64,000 nt of DNA, from NCBI RefSeq assembly GCF_042653765.1, contig NZ_JBHSEZ010000008.1, positions 8,750 through 72,749 of the forward strand, in the 5' to 3' direction. Both the position numbers and the translations under genes were made by a program. The notes under the pieces were generated by a model. That model did no database searches, had not been told where the DNA came from, and saw only the letters and a list, made by a program, of their open reading frames with translations. This stretch comes from Castellaniella denitrificans. Its GTDB lineage: Bacteria > Pseudomonadota > Gammaproteobacteria > Burkholderiales > Burkholderiaceae_B. Shown piece by piece: positions 51,203 to 60,221 of this stretch (the first letter of the stretch is position 1; each line of letters starts with the position of its first letter).

Positions 51203-52213
51203 TTGAAATACAAGACCTTGACCCAGTACCTGGTCGAACAGCAACGCGAACACAAGGCCGTGTCGGCCGAAGTCCGTCTGCTGATCGAAACCGTGTCGCG
51301 CGCCTGCAAGGCGATCAGCCACGCCGTCAGCAAGGGAGCGCTGGGCGGCGTGCTCGGCAGCCTGGGCACGGAGAACGTCCAGGGCGAGGTGCAGAAGAAG
51401 CTCGACGTGCTGTCCAACGAAATCCTGCTGGAAGCCAATGAATGGGGCGGCAACCTGGCGGCCATGGCCTCCGAGGAAATGCAGACCATCCACCGCATCC
51501 CGAACCACTATCCCAAGGGCCAGAACCTGCTGCTGTTCGATCCCCTGGACGGCTCCTCGAACATCGACGTGAACGTGTCCATCGGCACGATCTTTTCCGT
51601 GCTGCAGGCGCCCGCGGAGGCCGCCGGGCGGGAAATCGCCGAAGAGGACTTCCTGCAGCCCGGCACCCGCCAGGTCGCCGCCGGCTACGCCATCTACGGC
51701 CCGCAGACCATGCTGGTGCTGACCGTGGGCGCCGGCGTCATGGGCTTCACGCTGGACCGCGAAATGGGGTCCTGGCTGCTGACCCACGAAAACATCCGCC
51801 TGCCCGAGCAGACCGCCGAATTCGCCATCAACATGTCCAACATGCGGCACTGGGAAACGCCCGTGCGCCGCTACATCGAAGAATGCCTGCAGGGCGAGAC
51901 CGGCCCCCTGGGCAAGAACTACAACATGCGCTGGATCGCGTCCATGGTGGCCGACGTGCACCGCATCCTGACGCGCGGCGGGATCTTCATGTACCCGCGC
52001 GACGCCCGCGCGTCCGGGCGCAAGGGCAAGCTGCGCCTGATGTACGAGGCCAACCCCATGAGCTTCCTGGTCGAGCAGGCGGGCGGGCGCGCCATCGACG
52101 GCACCGGCCGCATCCTGGACATCCAGCCCGACGCCCTGCACCAGCGCGTCGGCGTGATCCTGGGCTCGCGCGAGGAAGTCGAGCGCCTGCAGCGCTACCA
52201 CCAGGAAGCCTGA
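51203..52213 (+). CDS. fbp: Fructose-1,6-bisphosphatase class I (TTG start)
   Basis: A 336-residue class I FBPase of gluconeogenesis. The metal-binding block DPLDGSSNIDVN, the substrate region KYNM-like GKNYNMRWIASMVADVHRIL and the C-terminal EANPMSFLVEQAGGRAIDG are typical. The start appears to be TTG, preceded by GGGGAA, and gives the family N-terminus KYKTLTQYLVEQQ; no suitable ATG or GTG is present. Its place after pepN has no clear functional meaning. It converges with the quinone reductase gene. Confidence 0.95.
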   Translation: MKYKTLTQYLVEQQREHKAVSAEVRLLIETVSRACKAISHAVSKGALGGVLGSLGTENVQGEVQKKLDVLSNEILLEANEWGGNLAAMASEEMQTIHRIPNHYPKGQNLLLFDPLDGSSNIDVNVSIGTIFSVLQAPAEAAGREIAEEDFLQPGTRQVAAGYAIYGPQTMLVLTVGAGVMGFTLDREMGSWLLTHENIRLPEQTAEFAINMSNMRHWETPVRRYIEECLQGETGPLGKNYNMRWIASMVADVHRILTRGGIFMYPRDARASGRKGKLRLMYEANPMSFLVEQAGGRAIDGTGRILDIQPDALHQRVGVILGSREEVERLQRYHQEA

Positions 52214-52228
52214 TCCGGCATCCGGCGG

Positions 52229-52275
52229 GCGGGCCGGAGCGGCCCGCGGGCGGTCGCCCGGCCGGACCGGGCGAC
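52229..52275. terminator. Paired hairpins between convergent fbp and quinone reductase genes
   Basis: GCGGGCC-N5-GGCCCGC (52229-52247) and GTCGCCCGG-N5-CCGGGCGAC (52253-52275) lie in the 67-nt gap. Neither has a T-tract, so termination in either direction is plausible but not certain. Confidence 0.5.
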
Positions 52276-52280
52276 GCGCC

Positions 52281-53273
52281 TCAGTCCAGGGTCAGCACCG
52301 TCGCGCCGGTCGTGCCGCGCGAATTCAGGGCCTCGTGCGCCCGCGCGGCGTCCGCCAGGGCGAAGCGCTGGCCGATGACGATGTCCAGCTTGCCGGCCGT
52401 CACCAGTTCGAAGAGGTCGTCGGCGGCGGCCTGCATGGCCTGGGCGGTGGCCACGTGGGTGGCGAGCGTCGGCCGGGTGACGTACAGCGAGCCCTTGGCC
52501 GCCAGCACGCCCAGGTTCACGCCCTCGACCGGGCCGGACGCGTTGCCGAAGCTGACCATCAGGCCGCGCGGCTGCAGGCAGTCCAGCGAGATTTCCCAGG
52601 TGCTCCTGCCCACGCCGTCGTAGACCACCGGGACCTTGCGCCCTTCGGTCAGTTCCTTGACCCGGGCGACGATGTCCTCCCGCGTGGAGTCGATCACTTC
52701 CCAGGCGCCGTGGCGGCGCGCCAGCGCCGCCTTTTCCGGAGTGGACGCGGTGCCGATCAGGCGCACGCCCAACGCCCGGGCCCACTGGCAGGCGATCAGG
52801 CCGACGCCGCCGGCGGCGGCATGGAACAGGATCGTCTCGTTGCCCTGCAGCCGGTAGGTCTGGCGGAACAGGTACTGCACCGTCAGGCCCTTGAGCATCA
52901 GCGCGGCGGCCTGCTCGAAGCCGACGCCGTCGGGGATACGCACGACCCGGTCGGCCGGCACGTTGCGCAGGTCCGCGTAGGCGCCGATCGGGCCTTGCCC
53001 ATAGGCCACGCGATCGCCCGCGCGCAGGTGGCGCACCTCGGCGCCCGCCGATTCGACCACGCCGGCGGCCTCGAACCCCAGGCCGTGCGGCAGCGGATTC
53101 GGATACAGCCCCGTGCGACAATAGATGTCGATGAAATTCAGGCCGACCGCCTTCTGGCGGATGCGGACCTCGTGCGGCGCGGGGGGCGGGACGTCCGCCT
53201 CTTCCAGCCGCATGAGTTCGGGACCGCCATGCTCATGGATGCGGATCACCCGGGCCTTTTCCACTTTTCCCAC
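52281..53273 (-). CDS. qor: Quinone oxidoreductase (Qor, zeta-crystallin-like; GTG start)
   Basis: A 330-residue NADPH-dependent quinone oxidoreductase of the zinc-free MDR family. GLNFIDIYCRTGLYPNPLP and PHGLGFEAAGVVE match E. coli Qor, and the nucleotide-binding loop is HAAAGGVGLIACQWARALG. No zinc-binding cysteines are present. I chose GTG at 53273 because GGAGG lies 8 nt upstream and the length matches Qor (327 residues); a longer version from 53315 is possible. It is divergent from an EamA permease gene. Confidence 0.9.
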   Translation of the reverse strand: MGKVEKARVIRIHEHGGPELMRLEEADVPPPAPHEVRIRQKAVGLNFIDIYCRTGLYPNPLPHGLGFEAAGVVESAGAEVRHLRAGDRVAYGQGPIGAYADLRNVPADRVVRIPDGVGFEQAAALMLKGLTVQYLFRQTYRLQGNETILFHAAAGGVGLIACQWARALGVRLIGTASTPEKAALARRHGAWEVIDSTREDIVARVKELTEGRKVPVVYDGVGRSTWEISLDCLQPRGLMVSFGNASGPVEGVNLGVLAAKGSLYVTRPTLATHVATAQAMQAAADDLFELVTAGKLDIVIGQRFALADAARAHEALNSRGTTGATVLTLD

Positions 53274-53329
53274 GATGGACACCTCCGGCCCTGGACGGGC
53301 CCGACAGTTCGACACCGAAGCAGACTAGC

Positions 53330-54187
53330 ATGAATTCCCGCCAGGCCACGATGGCCGTCCACGCCACCGCCGTCCTGTTCGGGCTGACCGGCATCTTCGG
53401 CGAACTGATCCAGGGCGGCGCCGCGCTGATCACGGCGGGCCGCGCCGCATTCGCCGCCGCCGCGCTGCTGCTGATCATCGCCCGCGCGGGCCATCGCCCC
53501 GCGCGGCCCGGCCGCCGCGCCCTGTCCGTGCTGCTGGCGGCCGGCGTCCTGCTGGCGGTCCATTGGACGACCTTCTTCGTCGCCGTGAAGGTCGGCGGCA
53601 TCGCCATCGCCACCCTAGGCTTCGCCAGCTTTCCCGCCTTCATCACCCTGCTCGAAGGCTTCCTGTTCCACGAACGCACCCGGGCCGCGGAATGGGCCGT
53701 GGTCGCCCTGGTCACCGCCGGCCTGGCGCTGGTCGCGCCATCCTTCGACTTCCGCGACCAGGCCACCGTCGGCCTGGGCTGGGCGGTGGCCTCGGGCCTG
53801 TCCTTCGCCCTGTTCACCCTGGCCAACCGCAAGGCCGTCGGCCTGGTGCCGGCCCGCGAGCTGGCCTGCTGGGAAAACGGCATCGTCGCCCTGCTGATCC
53901 TGCCCTGGTGTCTCGGGGAATTCGCGGGGCTGCGGGCCCTGGACTGGGCCTGGCTGTTCATGCTGGGAGTGTTCTGCACCGCCCTGCCCCACGCGCTGCT
54001 GGTCGCCAGCCTGGCCCGGCTGAAGGCCCGCACGGCCGGCCTCGTGATCGCCCTGGAACCGGTCTACGCCATCCTGTTCGCGGCCCTCCTGTTCGCGCAG
54101 TATCCCTCGGCGCGCGCGCTGGCGGGCGGCGCCCTGGTCATCGGAGCGATCGTCTGGTCGGGCCTGCGGCGCGCCGCCGCAGACTGA
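53330..54187 (+). CDS. EamA/DMT-family transporter
   Basis: A 285-residue membrane protein with ten helices in two EamA repeats. FGLTGIFGELIQGGAALITA starts the first repeat; the second ends with ALEPVYAILFAALLFAQYPS, the usual C-terminal EamA motif. Unlike the other EamA protein of this window it has no regulator beside it. Substrate unknown. The 57-nt divergent gap to the quinone reductase may hold promoters for both; yebC follows 63 nt downstream. Confidence 0.87.
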   Translation: MNSRQATMAVHATAVLFGLTGIFGELIQGGAALITAGRAAFAAAALLLIIARAGHRPARPGRRALSVLLAAGVLLAVHWTTFFVAVKVGGIAIATLGFASFPAFITLLEGFLFHERTRAAEWAVVALVTAGLALVAPSFDFRDQATVGLGWAVASGLSFALFTLANRKAVGLVPARELACWENGIVALLILPWCLGEFAGLRALDWAWLFMLGVFCTALPHALLVASLARLKARTAGLVIALEPVYAILFAALLFAQYPSARALAGGALVIGAIVWSGLRRAAAD

Positions 54188-54250
54188 TTCGGCCCGAGGC
54201 GTTAAAATCCAGGGTTCGTTGAACGCACCCCTCTTGAACTCGACACAATC

Positions 54251-54982
54251 ATGGCCGGACACAGCAAATGGGCAAACATCCAGCACCGCAAAGGGCGTCA
54301 GGACGCCAAGCGCGGCAAGCTCTGGACGAAGATCATCCGTGAAATCACCGTGGCCGCCCGCGCCGGGGGGCCCGACCCCGACGCCAACCCCGCCCTGCGC
54401 CTGGCCTGGGACAAGGCCACCTCCGCCAACATGCCCAAGGACAACATCCTGCGCGCCATCCAGCGCGGGGCCGGCACCGACGACGGCGCCAACTACGAGG
54501 AAATCCGCTACGAAGGCTACGGCATCGGCGGCGCCGCCCTGATCATCGACTGCATGACCGACAACCGCCAGCGCACCGTGTCCGAAGTGCGCCACACGCT
54601 GGCCAAGCACGGCGGCAACCTGGGCCAGGACGGCAGCGTGGTGTTCATGTTCAAGCACTGCGGCCAGTTCATCTTCGCCCCGGGCACCTCGGAAGAGCGC
54701 GTCATGGACGTCGCCCTGGACAACGGCGCCGACGATGTCCAGACGGACGAGGAAGGCGTGATCGAGGTCACCTGCGAGCCCGGCGACTACGCCGCCCTGA
54801 AGCAGGCCTTCGACGCCGCCGGCCTGGAGGCCGAGATCCACGGCGTGGTCATGAAGGCCCTGTCCAAGGTCCAGCTGGCCGGCGAGGACGCCGAGCGGAT
54901 GCAGAAGATCATCGACCTCCTGGAAGACCTGGACGACGTCCAGGAGGTCTACACCACCGCCGTCCTGGACGAGGCCGAATGA
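54251..54982 (+). CDS. yebC: YebC/PmpR-family DNA-binding regulator or translation factor
   Basis: A 243-residue protein beginning AGHSKWANIQHRKGRQDAKR, the unmistakable YebC/TACO1 start. The body keeps NMPKDNILRAIQRGAG, GGAALIIDCMTDNRQRT and LAKHGGNLGQDGSV. The family is annotated as transcriptional regulators, and recent work in other bacteria points to a role in relieving ribosome stalling. Its stop overlaps the purD start by 4 nt, so the two are translationally coupled. Confidence 0.95.
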   Translation: MAGHSKWANIQHRKGRQDAKRGKLWTKIIREITVAARAGGPDPDANPALRLAWDKATSANMPKDNILRAIQRGAGTDDGANYEEIRYEGYGIGGAALIIDCMTDNRQRTVSEVRHTLAKHGGNLGQDGSVVFMFKHCGQFIFAPGTSEERVMDVALDNGADDVQTDEEGVIEVTCEPGDYAALKQAFDAAGLEAEIHGVVMKALSKVQLAGEDAERMQKIIDLLEDLDDVQEVYTTAVLDEAE

Positions 54983-56277
54983 AACTCCTCGTCATCGGCT
55001 CCGGCGGCCGTGAACACGCCCTGGCCTGGCGCCTGGCGCAATCGCCCCGTGTGCACAAGGTCTACGTGGCGCCGGGCAACGGCGGCACCGACCGGGCGCC
55101 GACCCTGGAAAATCTGCCGCTGCAGGACACCGGCGACCTGATCGAATTCGCCCGCCGGGAAAAGATCGCCTTCACCGTCGTCGGCCCCGAAGCCCCCCTG
55201 GCCGCCGGGATCGTGGACGCCTTCCGCGCCGCCGGGCTGCGCATCTTCGGGCCGACGCGGGCCGCCGCCCAGCTCGAAAGCTCGAAGGACTACGCCAAGG
55301 CCTTCATGGTGCGCCACGGCATCCCGACCGCCGCGTACGGCACCTTCACCGACGCCGACGAGGCCCGCGCCTACATCCGCGCCCAGGGCGCGCCCATCGT
55401 CGTCAAGGCCGACGGCCTGGCCGCCGGCAAGGGCGTGGTCGTGGCCCAGGACCTGGACGAGGCGCTGGCCGCCATCGACCACATGCTGGGCGAGCACGGC
55501 GCCTTCGGCGCGGCCGGCGCCCGCGTGGTGATCGAGGAATACCTCGACGGCGAGGAAGCCAGCTTCATCGTCATGTGCGACGGCCAGCACGTCCTGCCGC
55601 TGGCCACCAGCCAGGACCACAAGCGCCTGCTGGACGGCGACGCGGGTCCCAACACCGGCGGCATGGGCGCCTATTCGCCCGCGCCCATCGTCACCCCGGC
55701 CCTGCACAACCGGATCATGCGCGAAATCATCCAGCCGGCGATCCAGGGCATGGCGCATGACGGCATCCCCTACACCGGCTTCCTCTACGCCGGCCTGATG
55801 ATCGGCCCCGGCCCCGACGCCAGCCGCAGCCTGAAGGTCCTGGAATTCAACTGCCGCCTGGGCGACCCGGAAACCCAGCCCATCATGCTGCGCGTGAAGA
55901 GCGACTTTTCCGAAACCCTGGAACACGCCCTGGACGGCACGCTGGACCAGGCCGAGATCGACTGGGACCGGCGCACCGCCGTGGGCGTGGTGCTGGCCGC
56001 GGCCGGCTACCCGGACGCCCCCCGCAAGGGCGATCCGATCACCGCGCTGGCTCCGGACACCGCCGACTGCGTCACCTTCCACGCCGGCACCACGGCCGAC
56101 GGCGGCACGCTGCGCACCAGCGGCGGGCGGGTCCTGTGCGTCACGGCGCTGGCCGACTCCATCCGCCGCGCCCAGCAGGCCGCCTACGACGCGGTCAACC
56201 AGACCCAGTTCGAAGGCCGCCAGTTCCGCCGCGACATCGGCTGGCGCGCCCTGGCCGCCGGCAAGCGGCACGACTGA
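54979..56277 (+). CDS. purD: Phosphoribosylamine-glycine ligase PurD
   Basis: A 432-residue ATP-grasp enzyme for the second step of purine synthesis, making GAR from phosphoribosylamine, glycine and ATP. The N-terminal VIGSGGREHALAWRLAQSP, the PEAPLAAGI loop, the ATP-grasp KADGLAAGKGVVVAQ and the metal region EFNCRLGDPETQ are standard. It overlaps yebC by 4 nt, and hemF follows 27 nt downstream in the same direction, so a longer operon through rlmH is likely. Confidence 0.97.
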   Translation: MKLLVIGSGGREHALAWRLAQSPRVHKVYVAPGNGGTDRAPTLENLPLQDTGDLIEFARREKIAFTVVGPEAPLAAGIVDAFRAAGLRIFGPTRAAAQLESSKDYAKAFMVRHGIPTAAYGTFTDADEARAYIRAQGAPIVVKADGLAAGKGVVVAQDLDEALAAIDHMLGEHGAFGAAGARVVIEEYLDGEEASFIVMCDGQHVLPLATSQDHKRLLDGDAGPNTGGMGAYSPAPIVTPALHNRIMREIIQPAIQGMAHDGIPYTGFLYAGLMIGPGPDASRSLKVLEFNCRLGDPETQPIMLRVKSDFSETLEHALDGTLDQAEIDWDRRTAVGVVLAAAGYPDAPRKGDPITALAPDTADCVTFHAGTTADGGTLRTSGGRVLCVTALADSIRRAQQAAYDAVNQTQFEGRQFRRDIGWRALAAGKRHD

Positions 56278-56304
56278 GCGCGCCGAAGCAAGCAAGGCCC
56301 CGAC

Positions 56305-57207
56305 ATGCACGTCCCCGTCTCCCTGGTCCACGACACTTTCTCCGATCTCCAGGACCGCATCGTCCGCTCCCTGGAGGACCTGGAAGGCGCGCCCTTCGGC
56401 CGCGACCCCTGGACGCGCCCGGAGGGCGGCGGCGGCCTGGCCCGGTTCCGCGAGGACGGCGCGGTCTTCGAGCGCGCCGGCGTGCTCTTCAGCCACGTGA
56501 GCGGCGACACGCTGCCGCCTTCGGCCAGCGCCCACCGGCCCGAGCTGGCCGGACGCGGCTGGGAAGCCATGGGCGTGTCCATGGTGCTGCACCCGCGCAA
56601 TCCGCACGTGCCGACCACGCACATGAACGTGCGCCTGTTCGTCGCCCACGGCCAGGGCGGCGACGCCGACGTCTTCTGGTTCGGCGGCGGCCTGGACCTG
56701 ACGCCCTACTATCCGGTGGACGCCGACGTGCGCCACTTCCACCAGGTGTGCCACGACGCGGTCGCCCCCTTCGGGGACGACAAGTACCCCCGCTACAAGG
56801 CCTGGTGCGACGATTATTTCCTGCTGCGCCACCGGGGCGAGACGCGCGGCGTCGGCGGCCTGTTCTTCGACGACCTGAACACACCGGACTTCGACACCTG
56901 CTTCGCCCTGACCCGGGCGGTGGGCGACTGCTTCATCCCGGCCTACGCGCCCATCGTCCAGGCCCGGCGCGACACGCCCTACGGCGAGCGCGAACGCGCC
57001 TTCCAGGCCTACCGGCGCGGCCGCTACGTGGAATTCAACCTGGTCTACGACCGGGGCACGCTGTTCGGCCTGCAGTCGGGCGGCCGCACCGAATCCATCC
57101 TGCTGTCCATGCCGCCCGTCGCCCAATGGCGCTACGACTGGACGCCCGAGCCCGGGTCGCCCGAATCGGTCCTGGCCGGCTACCTGCGTCCGCGCGCATG
57201 GCTGTGA
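56305..57207 (+). CDS. hemF: Oxygen-dependent coproporphyrinogen III oxidase HemF
   Basis: A 300-residue enzyme that uses O2 to decarboxylate coproporphyrinogen III to protoporphyrinogen IX in heme synthesis. Family blocks are ATG-free start HVPVSLVHDTF, VLHPRNPHVPTTHMNVRLF, WFGGGLDLTPYYPVDADVRH and VEFNLVYDRGTLFGLQSGGR. Length matches E. coli HemF (299). Its 3' end overlaps nadD by 10 nt. A species that also denitrifies would be expected to hold an oxygen-independent enzyme elsewhere. Confidence 0.96.
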   Translation: MHVPVSLVHDTFSDLQDRIVRSLEDLEGAPFGRDPWTRPEGGGGLARFREDGAVFERAGVLFSHVSGDTLPPSASAHRPELAGRGWEAMGVSMVLHPRNPHVPTTHMNVRLFVAHGQGGDADVFWFGGGLDLTPYYPVDADVRHFHQVCHDAVAPFGDDKYPRYKAWCDDYFLLRHRGETRGVGGLFFDDLNTPDFDTCFALTRAVGDCFIPAYAPIVQARRDTPYGERERAFQAYRRGRYVEFNLVYDRGTLFGLQSGGRTESILLSMPPVAQWRYDWTPEPGSPESVLAGYLRPRAWL

Positions 57208-57803
57208 CGCCCCAGGTCGGACTGCTGGGCGGCAGCTTCGACCCGGTCCACCGGGCCCACATCGCCCTGGCGCAAGCCGCCCGGGACGCCCTGGACCTGG
57301 AACACGTGGAACTGCTGCCCGCCGCGCGCCCCTGGCAGCGCGGCCGCCTGGGCGCCGCGCCGGAACACCGGCTGCGCATGCTGGAACTGGCCTGCGCCGG
57401 CGATCCCCGCCTGCGCGTCAACCCGATCGAACTGCTGCGCGACGGCGACACCTACACCATCGACACCCTCGCCGCCCTGCCGGCCGCGGCCCGCTACACT
57501 TGGATCCTGGGCTCCGACCAGTTGGCCAATTTCTGCACCTGGCACCGCTGGCGCGACCTGCTGCGGCACGTCCGGCTGGCGGTGGCGGAACGCCCCGGCA
57601 CCCCCGTCGCGCCCCCGCCCGAACTGGAGCGGGCCCTGGCGCCCGGCGGGCTGGTCCGGATCCCCTTCACCCCGCGGCCGATCTCCGCCACGGCGATCCG
57701 CCGGGACCTGGCGGCCGGCCGCCCCGTCGACACCATGCTGGACCCCCGCGTGCTGGACTACATCCGAACCCATCGGCTCTACCTGGACCCCGAGACCCCA
57801 TGA
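57198..57803 (+). CDS. nadD: Nicotinate-nucleotide adenylyltransferase NadD
   Basis: A 201-residue nucleotidyltransferase forming deamido-NAD from nicotinate mononucleotide and ATP. The phosphate loop GLLGGSFDPVHRAHIALA and the C-terminal ISATAIRRDLAAG (ISSTxIR type) are both present, with ILGSDQLANFCTWHRW between. The ATG overlaps the end of hemF by 10 nt, and the stop overlaps the rsfS start. nadD-rsfS-rlmH is a widely conserved order. Confidence 0.95.
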   Translation: MAVTPQVGLLGGSFDPVHRAHIALAQAARDALDLEHVELLPAARPWQRGRLGAAPEHRLRMLELACAGDPRLRVNPIELLRDGDTYTIDTLAALPAAARYTWILGSDQLANFCTWHRWRDLLRHVRLAVAERPGTPVAPPPELERALAPGGLVRIPFTPRPISATAIRRDLAAGRPVDTMLDPRVLDYIRTHRLYLDPETP

Positions 57804-58195
57804 ACCTGCAAAAACAGCAACGCCTCGTCATCGACGCCCTGGAAGACGCCAAGGCCCGGGACATCAAGGTCTTCAACACCACTGGCCTGACCGGCCTGTT
57901 CGACCGCGTCATCATCGCCAGCGGCACCTCCAACCGCCAGACCCGCGCCATCGCCAGCCACGTGGCCGAGCAGGCCAGGAAGCACGGCCTGGAAATCGTC
58001 GCCTACGAAGGCGAGGACACCGGCGAATGGCTGCTGGTCGACCTGGGCGACATCGTGGTGCACTGCATGCAGCCCGACATCCGCGCCTACTACAACCTGG
58101 AAGAGCTCTGGGGCGCCAGGCCGGTGCGCGTCCGGCTGCTGCCCACCGGCCCCGCCCAGGCCCGCGAACCGGCCGGCTTCGACGAGGACGAATGA
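57800..58195 (+). CDS. rsfS: Ribosome silencing factor RsfS (YbeB/Iojap)
   Basis: A 131-residue protein that binds L14 on the large ribosomal subunit and blocks subunit joining in nutrient shortage. Conserved parts are LEDAKARDIKVFNTTGLTGL, VIIASGTSNRQTRAIA and WLLVDLGDIVVHCMQPDIRA. The last 20 residues are variable. It overlaps nadD and rlmH by 4 nt each and so is translationally coupled to both. Confidence 0.96.
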   Translation: MNLQKQQRLVIDALEDAKARDIKVFNTTGLTGLFDRVIIASGTSNRQTRAIASHVAEQARKHGLEIVAYEGEDTGEWLLVDLGDIVVHCMQPDIRAYYNLEELWGARPVRVRLLPTGPAQAREPAGFDEDE

Positions 58196-58662
58196 AACTC
58201 CTGGTCTACGCCGTCGGCACCCGCATGCCGTCCTGGGTCCAGACGGCCTGGCAGGACTTCGCCAAGCGCATGCCCCGCGACTGCGCCCTGGAACTGCACG
58301 AAATCCGTCCCGAACCCCGCGCCAGCGGCAAGACCGCCCAGCAGCTGATGCACGCCGAGGCCCAGCGCATCGAGGCCGCCGTGCCCGCGCAGGCTTGGCG
58401 CGTCATCCTGGACGAGCACGGCCGCGACCTGACGACGCGGGACCTGGCGGGCCATCTCGAAACCTGGCGGGCCAGCGGCGGCGACGTCGCCTTCGTCATC
58501 GGCGGCCCCGACGGGCTGGATCCGGCCCTGAAGCAGACCGCCCGCCAGACCCTGCGCCTGTCCTCGCTGACCCTGCCCCACCCCATGGTCCGCATCCTGC
58601 TGGCCGAGCAGCTCTACCGCGCCTGGACGATCCTGGCGGGCCACCCCTACCACCGCGCCTGA
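58192..58662 (+). CDS. rlmH: 23S rRNA pseudouridine-1915 N3-methyltransferase RlmH
   Basis: A 156-residue SPOUT methyltransferase, the normal length for RlmH, which methylates pseudouridine 1915 of 23S rRNA using SAM. The N-terminal MKLLVYAVGTRMPSWVQTA and the SAM knot VAFVIGGPDGLDPAL, then LPHPMVRILLAEQLYRAWTI, are diagnostic. It overlaps rsfS by 4 nt. pyk follows after 63 nt. Confidence 0.96.
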   Translation: MKLLVYAVGTRMPSWVQTAWQDFAKRMPRDCALELHEIRPEPRASGKTAQQLMHAEAQRIEAAVPAQAWRVILDEHGRDLTTRDLAGHLETWRASGGDVAFVIGGPDGLDPALKQTARQTLRLSSLTLPHPMVRILLAEQLYRAWTILAGHPYHRA

Positions 58663-58725
58663 GGCGCGTCCGCGCCGCGCGGCTGGGGTATGCTTGGGAT
58701 TTCTCGAACAGTCCCTTCGCCGACC

Positions 58726-60168
58726 ATGACCGCCCGCCGCCGCACCAAGATCATCGCCACGCTGGGCCCCTCGACTTCCAGCCCCGAACGCATCGAGGCC
58801 CTGATCCTGGCCGGCCTGGACGTGGCCCGGCTCAATTTTTCCCACGGCAAGCCCGAGGATCACCGCGAACGGGTCCGCCTGGTCCGCGAGATCGCCGCCC
58901 GGCACGACCGCCACATCGCCCTCATGGGCGATCTCCAGGGCCCCAAGATCCGCATCGGCCGCTTCGCCGGCGGCTCCGTCGCGCTGAGCCCGGGCGCTCC
59001 CTTCACCCTGTCGATCCGGCACCCGCTGGACGCCGGCACCGCCGAGATCGTGGGGATCGAATACCCGCCGCTGGTCCAGGACTGCGCCCCGGGCGACGAA
59101 CTGCTGCTGGACGACGGCCGGGTCATCCTGCGGGTCGAATCCGTGGACGCGAGCGCCGTTCACGCCCGGGTTGAAGTCGGCGGGCCGCTGTCCGACAACA
59201 AGGGCATCAACCGGCGCGGCGGCGGCATCTCGGCGCCCAGCCTGACGGACAAGGACCGCCAGGACATCCTGCTGGCCGCCGAGCTCGAACTCGACTACGT
59301 GGCGGTGTCCTTTCCCCGCGCGGGGACCGACATCGAGCAGGCGCGGCGGCTGGTGCGCGAAGCCGGCAGCCCCGCCTGGATCATCGCCAAGATCGAGCGC
59401 GCCGAGGCCGTGGCCGACGACGCCGCGCTCGACGACCTGATCCGCGCCAGCGACGGCGTGATGGTGGCCCGGGGCGACCTGGGCGTCGAAATCGGCGACG
59501 CCCGGCTCGCCGGCATCCAGAAGCGCATCATCCAGCACGCCCGCACCCTGAACAAGCTGGTGATCACCGCCACCCAGATGATGGAGTCCATGATCTCCAG
59601 CCCGATCCCGACCCGGGCCGAGGTCTCGGACGTCGCCAACGCCGTGCTCGACTACACCGACGCGGTCATGCTGTCGGCCGAATCGGCCTCCGGGCAATAT
59701 CCCGTCGAAGCCGTCCAGGCCATGGCGCGGATCTGCCTGGGCGCCGAACAGGAACCCACCAGCATCAAATCCCACCACCGCCTGGGCGAGACGTTTTCCC
59801 GCTGCGACGAGACCATCGCCCTGGCCAGCATGTACGCCGCCAACCACTTCCCCGGCATCAAGGCCATCATCAGCCTGACCGAAAGCGGCCACACCCCGCT
59901 CATCATGTCGCGCATCCGCTCCGGCGTGCCCATCTACTGCTACACCCGGCACCCCGCCACCCAGCGCCGCGCCGCCCTGTTCCGCGGCGTCTACACCGTG
60001 CCCTTCGACGCGGCGACGCTGCCGCCCGCGGAAGTCAGCGATGCCGCCATCGACATCCTGCGCCGCCGGGGCTTGCTGCAGGCGGGCGACTGGATCATCC
60101 TGACCAAGGGCGATTTCTACAGCGACAGCGGCGGCACCAACGGCATGAAGATCCTGCGGGTCGGCTGA
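58726..60168 (+). CDS. pyk: Pyruvate kinase
   Basis: A 480-residue glycolytic enzyme converting phosphoenolpyruvate and ADP to pyruvate and ATP. The start RRTKIIATLGPSTSSPERIE, DVARLNFSHG, the active-site lysine in IIAKIERAEAV, VARGDLGVEIGD and the Mg/substrate helix TQMMESMISSPIPTRAEVSD are all intact. The ATG at 58726 fits the family start; an earlier ATG adds twelve residues without similarity. The gene lies between rlmH and maf, which are usually closer together in related genomes. Confidence 0.96.
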   Translation: MTARRRTKIIATLGPSTSSPERIEALILAGLDVARLNFSHGKPEDHRERVRLVREIAARHDRHIALMGDLQGPKIRIGRFAGGSVALSPGAPFTLSIRHPLDAGTAEIVGIEYPPLVQDCAPGDELLLDDGRVILRVESVDASAVHARVEVGGPLSDNKGINRRGGGISAPSLTDKDRQDILLAAELELDYVAVSFPRAGTDIEQARRLVREAGSPAWIIAKIERAEAVADDAALDDLIRASDGVMVARGDLGVEIGDARLAGIQKRIIQHARTLNKLVITATQMMESMISSPIPTRAEVSDVANAVLDYTDAVMLSAESASGQYPVEAVQAMARICLGAEQEPTSIKSHHRLGETFSRCDETIALASMYAANHFPGIKAIISLTESGHTPLIMSRIRSGVPIYCYTRHPATQRRAALFRGVYTVPFDAATLPPAEVSDAAIDILRRRGLLQAGDWIILTKGDFYSDSGGTNGMKILRVG

Positions 60169-60221
60169 AGATCCCCGGCCTGCACCCTCCCCGCTCCGCA
60201 AACCCGCTTTCCCTTCTTCCC

